DNA from: Saccoglossus kowalevskii
Taxonomy: Eukaryota; Hemichordata; Enteropneusta; Harrimaniidae
Direction of reading: 5' to 3'
DNA: 20,841 nt
Assembly: GCF_000003605.2 (NCBI RefSeq)
Contig: NW_003138538.1
Location: 1-20,841, forward strand
Positions 10,972-19,670 of the stretch are shown in pieces (within the stretch, counting starts at the first letter, position 1; the number at the start of each line of letters is the position of its first letter). The notes beneath the pieces were generated by a model that ran no database searches, was not told where the DNA came from, and was given only the letters and a program-made list of their open reading frames with translations. A program made the position numbers and the translations under genes.

Positions 10972-12133
10972 CATACAGACCTCAACTGTGTCAAGACGCG
11001 CACACCTGAATGGTGTCAAGATGCACACCTGAACGGCGTCAAGACGTGCACACCTGAACGGTGTCAAGACGCACACACCTGAACAGTGTAAAGATGCGCC
11101 CACCTGAATATTGTCAAGACGAGCACACCTGAATGGAGTCAAGACGTGCACACCTGAATGAGGTCAAGACGTGCACACCTGAATGAGGTCAAGACGTGCA
11201 CACCTGAATGGCGTCAAGACGTGCACACCTGAATGGCAGCAAGACGTACACACCTGAATGGCAGCAAGACGTGCACACCTGAATGAGGTCAAGACGTGCA
11301 CACCTGAATGGCGTCAAGACGTGCACACCTGAATGGCGTCAAGACATGCAAACCTGAACGGCGTCAAGACGTGCAAACCTGAACGGCGTCAAGACGTGCA
11401 CACCTGAACGGCGTCAAGACGTGCACACCTGAACAGCCTCAAGACATGCACACCTGAATGGCATCAAGACGTGCACACCTGAAAGGCGTAAAGATGTGCA
11501 CACCTGAATGGGGTCAAGACGTGCACACCTGGACGGTGTCAAGGGGTGCACACCTGAACGGTATCAAGACATGCATACCTGTATGGTGTAAAGACGCGCA
11601 CTCCTAAACGGTGTCAAGACGCGTACACCTGAATGGTGTCAAGACGCACACACCTGAACTGCGTCAAGACGCACACACCTGAACGGTGTCAAGACTCACA
11701 CACCTGAATGGAGTCAAGACTCACACACCTGAAAGGCATCAAGATGTGCATACCTGAAAGGCGTAAAGATGTGCACACCTGAATGGCGTCAAGATGTGCA
11801 CACCTGAATGGCGTCAAGACGTGCACACCTGAATGGTGTCAATACGCACACACCTGAACTGCGTCAAGACGCACACACCTGAACGGTGTCAAGACTCACA
11901 CACCTGAATGGAGTCAAGACTCACACACCTGAAAGGCGTCAAGATGTGCATACCTGAAAGGCGTAAAGATGTGCACACCTGAACGGCGTCAAAATGTACA
12001 CACCTGAACGGCATCAAGATGTGTAGACCTGAACGGCATCAAGACTTGCACACCTGAAAGGCGTCAAGATGTGCAAACCTGAACAGCATCAAGACTTGCA
12101 CACCTGAACGGTGTCAAGACGCACACACCTGAA
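10972..12133. repeat. HOR5 sub-block a: enlarged A half
   Basis: The block runs from the phase mark to the diagnostic monomer at 12134 (1162 bp, about 200 bp longer than a normal A half). It has a 23-bp monomer near 11019-11030, where AAGATGCACACC has lost two bases. It carries TATTG at 11109, fewer TGAGGTC monomers interspersed with GGCGTC, a GCGTACACC variant near 11623, and a 200-bp tandem duplication listed separately. A single-base variant, GTGTAGACC, occurs near 12021 where the other copies have GTGCAGACC. Confidence 0.75.
11631..12030. repeat. 200-bp tandem duplication (8 monomers) inside HOR5
   Basis: GAATGGTGTC at 11631 recurs at 11831, followed in both copies by GCACACACC, ACTGCGTC, the GACTCAC monomers, AAAGGC and GCGTAAAG. 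The second copy has AATACG where the first has AAGACG. Other A halves have this stretch once. The arrangement also occurs at 2812-3211 in HOR2 and is one sign that HOR2 and HOR5 share a recent source. Confidence 0.7.
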
Positions 12134-12908
12134 GGACATAAAGAAGTATACACCTGAATGGCATCAAGACGTGCATACCTGTACGGTGTCAAGACGCGCA
12201 CTCCTGAACGGTGTCAAGACGCGCACACCTGAATGGCGTCAAGACGTGCAAACCTGAACGGCGTCAAGAAGTGCACACCTGAATGGCGTCAAGACATGCA
12301 AACCTGAACGGCGTCAAGACGTGCAAACCTGAACGGCGTCAAGACGTGCACACCTGAACGGCGTCAAGACGTGCACACCTGAACAGCCTCAAGACATGCA
12401 CACCTGAATGGCATCAAGACGTGCACACCTGAAAGGCGTAAAGATGTGCACACCTGAATGGGGTCAAGACGTGCACACCTGGACGGTGTCAAGGGGTGCA
12501 CACCTGAACGGTATCAAGACATGCATACCTGTATGGTGTAAAGACGCGCACTCCTAAACGGTGTCAAGACGCGCACACCTGAATGGTGTCAAGACGCACA
12601 CACCTGAACTGCGTCAAGACGCACACACCTGAACGGTGTCAAGACTCACACACCTGAATGGAGTCAAGACTCACACACCTGAAAGGCGTCAAGATGTGCA
12701 TACCTGAAAGGCGTAAAGATGTGCACACCTGAACGGCGTCAAAATGTACACACCTGAACGGCGTCAAAATGTACACACCTGAACGGCATCAAGATGTGCA
12801 GACCTGAACGGCATCAAGACTTGCACACCTGAAAGGCGTCAAGATGTGCAAACCTGAACAGCATCAAGACTTGCACACCTGAACGGTGTCAAGACGCACA
12901 CACCTGAA
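12134..12908. repeat. HOR5 sub-block b: second, duplicated A-type segment
   Basis: The cassette after the diagnostic monomer at 12134 passes straight into another A-type tail (AAGGGGTGC near 12491, CATACCTGTATGG, CCTAAACGG near 12553, GTGCATACC), ending at a second A-type diagnostic monomer at 12909. No B half comes between. One monomer, AACGGCGTCAAAATG, is doubled at about 12731 and 12756; the other copies have it once. Confidence 0.72.
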
Positions 12909-14436
12909 GGACATAAAGAAGTATACACCTGAATGGCATCAAGACGTGCATACCTGTACGGTGTCAAGACGCGCACTCCTGAACGGTGTCAAGACGCGCA
13001 CACCTGAATGGCGTCAAGACGTGCAAACCTGAACGGCGTCAAGAAGTGCACACCTGAATGGCGTCAAGACATGCAAACCTGAACGGCGTCAAGACGTGCA
13101 AACCTGAACGGCGTCAAGACGTGCACACCTGAACGGCGTCAAGACGTGCACACCTGAACAGCCTCAAGACATGCACACCTGAATGGCATCAAGACGTGCA
13201 CACCTGAAAGGCGTAAAGATGTGCACACCTGAATGGGGTCAAGACGTGCACACCTGGACGGCGTCAAGGCGTGCACACCTGAACGGTATCAAGACATGCA
13301 CACCTGAATGGCGTCAAGACGCACACACCTGAATGGCATCAAGACGTGCACACCTGAATGGCGTCAAGACGTGCACACCTGAATGGCGTCAAGACGCACA
13401 CACCTGAATGGCATCAAGACGTGCACACCTGAATGGCGTCAAGACGTGCACACCTGAACGGTTTCAAGATGCGCAAACCTGAACGGTGTCAAGACGTGCA
13501 CACCTGAACGGTGTCAAGACGTGCACACCTGAATGGCATCAAGACGTGCACACCTGAATGGAGTAAGACGTGCACACACCTGAATGGCATCAAGACGTGC
13601 ACACCTGAATGGCGTCAAGACGTGCACACCTGAACGGTTTCAAGATGCGCAAACCTGAACGGTGTCAAGACGTGCACACCTGAACGGTGTCAAGACGTGC
13701 ACACCTGAATGGCATCAAGACGTGCACACCTGAATGGAGTAAGACGTGCACACCTGAACTGCGTCAAGATGCCCACACCTGAACGGTGTCAAGACGTGCA
13801 CACCTGAATAGCGTCAAGACGTGCACACCTGAATGGCATCAAGACGTGCACACCTGAATGGCATCAAGACGTGCACACCTGAATGGCATCAAGACGTGCA
13901 CACCTGAATGGCATCAAGACGTGCACACCTGAATGGGGTCAAGACGTGCACACTTGAACTGCGTCAAGACGTGCACACTTGAACTGCGTCAAGACGTGCA
14001 GACCTGAACGGTGTCAAGACGCACACACCTGAACGGTGTCAAGACTCACACACCTGAACGGTGTCAAGACTCGCACACCTGAACGGTGTCAAGACTCACA
14101 CACCTGAACGGTGTCAAGACGCACACACCTGAACAGTGTAAAGACACGCACACCTGAATGGGGTCAAGACGTGCACACCTGAATAGCAGCAGCAAGACGT
14201 GCAAACCTGAATGGCAGCAAGACGTGCAAACCTGAATGGCAGCAAGACGTGCACACCTGAATGGCATCAAGACGTGCACACCTGAATGGCATCAAGACGT
14301 GCACACCTGAATGGCATCAAGACATGCACACATGAACGGCGTCAAAATGTACACACCTGAACGGCGTCAAGATGTGCAAACCTGAACAGCATCAAGACTT
14401 GCACACCTGAACGGTGTCAAGACGCACACACCTGAA
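12909..14436. repeat. HOR5 sub-block c: B half duplicated from HOR4
   Basis: This block matches 8289-9837 at a shift of 4620 bp, including the 176-bp internal duplication and its odd GTGCACACACC junction. Further on the shift becomes 4599 bp. I can account for the 21-bp change: +1 (the missing A at 9285), +25 (an extra GACTCGCAC monomer near 14068), +3 (an extra GCA near 14182) and -50 (two monomers lost near 14357). The diagnostic monomer is at 14437. Confidence 0.8.
13405..13754. repeat. Second copy of the 176-bp tandem duplication
   Basis: CGGTTTC occurs at 13459 and 13635, 176 bp apart, with the same GTGCACACACC junction as at 8951-8960. The shift from the first occurrence is 4620 bp throughout. 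The duplication therefore arose once and was later copied with its surroundings. Confidence 0.8.
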
Positions 14437-15810
14437 GGACATAAAGAAGTATACACCTGAATGGCATCAAGACGTGCATACCTGTACGGTGTCAAGACGC
14501 GCACTCCTGAACGGTGTCAAGACGCGCACACCTGAATGGCGTCAAGACGTGCAAACCTGAACGGCGTCAAGAAGTGCACACCTGAATGGCGTCAAGAAAT
14601 GCAAACCTGAACGGCGTCAAGACGTGCAAACCTGAACGGCGTCAAGACGTGCACACCTGAACGGCGTCAAGACGTGCACACCTGAACAGCCTCAAGACAT
14701 GCACACCTGAATGGCATCAAGACGTGCACACCTGAAAGGCGTAAAGATGTGCACACCTGAATGGGGTCAAGACGTGCACACCTGGACGGTGTCAAGGCGT
14801 GCACACCTGAACGGTATCAAGACATGCACACCTGAATGGCGTCAAGACGCACACACCTGAATGGCATCAAGACGTGCACACCTGAATGGCGTCAAGACGT
14901 GCACACCTGAATGGCATCAAGACGCACACACCTGAATGGCATCAAGACGTGCACACCTGAATGGCGTCAAGACGTGCACACCTGAACGGTTTCAAGATGC
15001 GCAAACCTGAACGGTGTCAAGACGTGCACACCTGAACGGTGTCAAGACGTGCACACCTGAATGGCATCAAGACGTGCACACCTGAATGGAGTAAGACGTG
15101 CACACCTGAACTGCGTCAAGATGCCCACACCTGAACGGTGTCAAGACGTGCACACCTGAATAGCGTCAAGACGTGCACACCTGAATGGCATCAAGACGTG
15201 CACACCTGAATGGCATCAAGACGTGCACACCTGAATGGCATCAAGACGTGCACACCTGAATGGGGTCAAGACGTGCACACTTGAACTGCGTCAAGACGTG
15301 CACACTTGAACTGCGTCAAGACGTGCAGACCTGAACGGTGTCAAGACGCACACACCTGAACGGTGTCAAGACTCACACACCTGAACGGTGTCAAGACTCA
15401 CACACCTGAACGGTGTCAAGACTCACACACCTGAATGGTGTCAAGACGCACACACCTGAACAGTGTAAAGACACGCACACCTGAATGGGGTCAAGACGTG
15501 CACACCTGAATAGCAGCAAGACGTGCAAACCTGAATGGCAGCAAGACGTGCAAACCTGAATGGCAGCAAGACGTGCACACCTGAATGGCATCAAGACGTG
15601 CACACCTGAATGGCATCAAGACGTGCACACCTGAATGGCATCAAGACATGCACACATGAACGGCGTCAAAATGTACACACCTGAACGGCATCAAGATGTG
15701 CAGACTTGAATGGTGTCAAGACTTGCACACCTGAAAGGCGTCAAGATGTGCAAACCTGAACAGCATCAAGACTTGCACACCTGAACGGTGTCAAGACGCA
15801 CACACCTGAA
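14437..15810. repeat. HOR5 sub-block d: cassette plus second B half
   Basis: The block begins with the shared cassette, including the rare GTCAAGAAATGC variant near 14591, then GGTATC and CGGTTTC at 14987. It runs through the CACTTGAACTGCG and GCAGC monomers and CACATGAAC near 15653 to a B-type diagnostic monomer at 15811. At 1374 bp it is close to the ordinary A-to-B spacing, but here it separates two B-type markers. Confidence 0.75.
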
Positions 15811-16810
15811 GGACATAAAGAAGTACACACGTGAATGGCATCAAGACGTGCATACCTGTACGGTGTCAAGACGCGCACACTTGAATGGCGTCAAGAAGTG
15901 CACACCTGAATGGCGTCAAGACGTGCAAACCTGAACGGCGTCAAGACGTGTAAACCTGAACGGCGTCAAGACGTGCACACCTGAACAGCCTCAAGACATG
16001 CACACCTGAACGGCATCAAGACGTGCACACCTGAACAGCCTCAAGACATGCACACCTGAATGGTGTCAAGACGTGCACACCTGAAAGGCGTAAAGATGTG
16101 CACACCTGAGTGGCATCAAGACGTGCACACCTGAATGGCATCAAGACGCGCACACCTGAATGGCATCAAGACGTGCACACCTGAATGGCATCAAGACGTG
16201 CACACCTGAATGGCATCAAGACGTGCACACCTGAATGGGGTCAAGACGTGCACACCTGGACGGTGTCAAGGCGTGCACACCTGAACGGCGTCAAGACGTG
16301 CACACCTGAATGGTGTCAAGACGTGCACACCTGAATGGTGTCAAGACGCACACACCTGAACGGTGTCAAGACTCACACACCTGAACGGTGTCAAGACTCA
16401 CACACCTGAACGGTGTCAAGACTCACATACCTGAACGGTGTCAAGACGCACACACCTGAACAGTGTAAAGACACGCACACCTGAATGGGGTCAAGACGTG
16501 CACACCTGAATAGCAGCAAGACGTGCAAACCTGAATGGCAGCAAGACGTGCAAACCTGAATGGCAGCAAGACGTGCACACCTGAATGGCATCAAGACGTG
16601 CACACCTGAATGGCATCAAGACGTGCACACCTGAATGGCATCAAGACATGCACACATGAACGGCGTCAAAATGTACACACCTGAACGGCATCAAGATGTG
16701 CAGACTTGAATGGTGTCAAGACTTGCACACCTGAAAGGCGTCAAGATGTGCAAACCTGAACAGCATCAAGACTTGCACACCTGAACGGTGTCAAGACGCA
16801 CACACCTGAA
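15811..16810. repeat. HOR5 sub-block e: most divergent cassette plus third B half
   Basis: The diagnostic monomer at 15811 is mutated: GTATAC has become GTACAC, and a CACGTG follows at 15828-15833. The next ~400 bp hold variants scarce elsewhere: GCGCACACTTGAATGG, GTGTAAACC, two CAGCCTC monomers 50 bp apart (about 15987 and 16037), GAGTGGC near 16109 and a run of GGCATC monomers (16110-16230). A B half without CGGTTTC follows and ends at the diagnostic monomer at 16811, 1000 bp from the previous one. Confidence 0.72.
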
Positions 16811-17246
16811 GGACATAAAGAAGTATACACCTGAATGGCATCAAGACGTGCATACCTGTACGGTGTCAAGACGCGCACTCCTGAACGGTGTCAAGACGTG
16901 CAAACCTGAACGGCGTCAAGAAGTGCACACCTGAATGGCGTCAAGACATGCAAACCTGAACGGCGTCAAGACGTGCAAACCTGAACGGCGTCAAGACGTG
17001 CACACCTGAACGGCGTCAAGACGTGCACACCTGAACAGCCTCAAGACATGCACACCTGAATGGCATCAAGACGTGCACACCTGAAAGGCGTAAAGATGTG
17101 CACACCTGAATGGGGTCAAGACGTGCACACCTGGACGGTGTCAAGGCGTGCACACCTGAACGGTATCAAGACATGCACACCTGAATGGGGTAAAGACGTG
17201 CACACCTGAATGGGGTCAAGACGTGCACACCTGAACTGCGTCAAGA
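16811..17246. repeat. HOR5 sub-block f: closing cassette
   Basis: The shared cassette runs from the diagnostic monomer through CAGCCTC, GCGTAAAG, GGACGGTGTCAAGG and GGTATC to the GGGGTAAAG and GGGGTC monomers before the phase mark at 17247. Together with the B tail before it and HOR6 after it, it is colinear with 6889-7324 at a shift of 9922 bp. It retains the single-copy GGACGGTG and GGTATC monomers where HOR3 has the GGACGGTG monomer doubled. Confidence 0.75.
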
Positions 17247-19670
17247 CATACAGACCTCAACTGTGTCAAGACGCACACACCTGAACGGTGTCAAGACTCA
17301 CACACCTGAACGGTGTCAAGACGCACACACCTGAACAGTGGAAAGACGCGCACACCTGAATATTGTCAAGACGAGCACACCTGAATGGAGTCAAGACGTG
17401 CACACCTGAATGAGGTCAAGACGTGCACACCTGAATGAGGTCAAGACGTGCACACCTGAATGAGGTCAAGACGTGCACACCTGAATGGCAGCAAGACGTA
17501 CACACCTGAATGGCAGCAAGACGTGCACACCTGAATGGGGTCAAGACGTGCACACCTGAATGGCGTCAAGACGTGCACACCTGAATGGCGTCAAGACATG
17601 CAAACCTGAACGGCGTCAAGACGTGCAAACCTGAACGACGTCAAGACGTGCACACCTGAACGGCGTCAAGACGTGCACACCTGAACAGCCTCAAGACATG
17701 CACACCTGAATGGCATCAAGACGTGCACACCTGAAAGGCGTAAAGATGTGCACACCTGAATGGGGTCAAGACGTGCACACCTGGACGGTGTCAAGGGGTG
17801 CACACCTGAACGGTATCAAGACATGCATACCTGTATGGTGTAAAGACGCGCACTCCTAAACGGTGTCAAGACGCGCACACCTGAATGGTGTCAAGACGCA
17901 CACACCTGAACTGCGTCAAGACGCACACACCTGAACGGTGTCAAGACTCACACACCTGAATGGAGTCAAGACTCACACACCTGAAAGGCGTCAAGATGTG
18001 CATACCTGAAAGGCGTAAAGATGTGCACACCTGAACGGCGTCAAAATGTACACACCTGAACGGCATCAAGATGTGCAGACCTGAACGGCATCAAGACTTG
18101 CACACCTGAAAGGCGTCAAGATGTGCAAACCTGAACAGCATCAAGACTTGCACACCTGAACGGTGTCAAGACGCACACACCTGAAGGACATAAAGAAGTA
18201 TACACCTGAATGGCATCAAGACGTGCATACCTGTACGGTGTCAAGACGCGCACTCCTGAACGGTGTCAAGACGCGCACACCTGAATGGCGTCAAGAAGTG
18301 CACACCTGAATGGCGTCAAGACATGCAAACCTGAACGGCGTCAAGACGTGCAAACCTGAACGGCGTCAAGACGTGCACACCTGAACGGCGTCAAGACGTG
18401 CACACCTGAACAGCCTCAAGACATGCACACCTGAATGGCATCAAGACGTGCACACCTGAAAGGCGTAAAGATGTGCACACCTGAATGGGGTCAAGACGTG
18501 CACACCTGGACGGTGTCAAGGCGTGCACACCTGAACGGTATCAAGACATGCACACCTGAATGGCGTCAAGACGCACACACCTGAATGGCATCAAGACGTG
18601 CACACCTGAATGGCGTCAAGACGTGCACACCTGAATGGCGTCAAGACGCACACACCTGAATGGCATCAAGACGTGCACACCTGAATGGCGTCAAGACGTG
18701 CACACCTGAACGGTTTCAAGATGCGCAAACCTGAACGGTGTCAAGACGTGCACACCTGAACGGTGTCAAGACGTGCACACCTGAATGGCATCAAGACGTG
18801 CACACCTGAATGGAGTAAGACGTGCACACCTGAACTGCGTCAAGATGCCCACACCTGAACGGTGTCAAGACGTGCACACCTGAATAGCGTCAAGACGTGC
18901 ACACCTGAATGGCATCAAGACGTGCACACCTGAATGGCATCAAGACGTGCACACCTGAATGGCATCAAGACGTGCACACCTGAATGGCATCAAGACGTGC
19001 ACACCTGAATGGGGTCAAGACGTGCACACTTGAACTGCGTCAAGACGTGCACACTTGAACTGCGTCAAGACGTGCAGACCTGAACGGTGTCAAGACGCAC
19101 ACACCTGAACGGTGTCAAGACTCACACACCTGAACGGTGTCAAGACTCACACACCTGAACGGTGTCAAGACGCACACACCTGAACAGTGTAAAGACACGC
19201 ACACCTGAATGGGGTCAAGACGTGCACACCTGAATAGCAGCAAGACGTGCAAACCTGAATGGCAGCAAGACGTGCAAACCTGAATGGCAGCAAGACGTGC
19301 ACACCTGAATGGCATCAAGACGTGCACACCTGAATGGCATCAAGACGTGCACACCTGAATGGCATCAAGACATGCACACATGAACGGCGTCAAAATGTAC
19401 ACACCTGAACGGCATCAAGATGTGCAGACTTGAATGGTGTCAAGACTTGCACACCTGAAAGGCGTCAAGATGTGCAAACCTGAATGGCATCAAGACGTGC
19501 ACACCTGAAAGGCGTAAAGATGTGCACACCTGAATGGGGTCAAGACGTGCACACCTGGACGGTGTCAAGGCGTGCACACCTGAACGGTATCAAGACATGC
19601 ACACCTGAATGGGGTAAAGACGTGCACACCTGAATGGGGTCAAGACGTGCACACCTGTACTGCGTCAAGA
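17247..19670. repeat. Higher-order repeat copy 6 (HOR6, 2424 bp)
   Basis: The A half is regular (TATTG at 17361, three TGAGGTC monomers, CCTAAACGG near 17856, diagnostic monomer at 18186) and shares the rare AACGACGTC variant (near 17635) with HOR4. The cassette lacks one AAACC monomer near 18290. The B half has a single CGGTTTC (18711) and CACATGAAC near 19377. Its own diagnostic monomer is missing: near 19485 the GTGCAAACC monomer joins directly to GGCATC and AAAGGCGTAAAG monomers, which normally lie well inside the next cassette. Confidence 0.83.

Larger units (their letters stand above)
10972..17246. repeat. Higher-order repeat copy 5 (6275 bp, rearranged composite)
   Basis: This interval is about two and a half normal HORs long and has no internal CATACAG phase mark. 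Its five complete diagnostic monomers (12134, 12909, 14437, 15811, 16811) are of types A, A, B, B, B by the monomers around them, unlike the alternating A/B order elsewhere. It holds two CCTAAACGG monomers 950 bp apart (11601-12551). I read it as a stack of partial units produced by several duplications and deletions; the sub-blocks are listed separately. Confidence 0.8.

Noticed and set aside
10966-11151. Minus-strand reading frame of 61 codons
   Set aside because: Same cause as the others: a GTG start and the satellite read in three successive frames. It depends on the 23-bp monomer near 11025, which shifts the frame past a stop.
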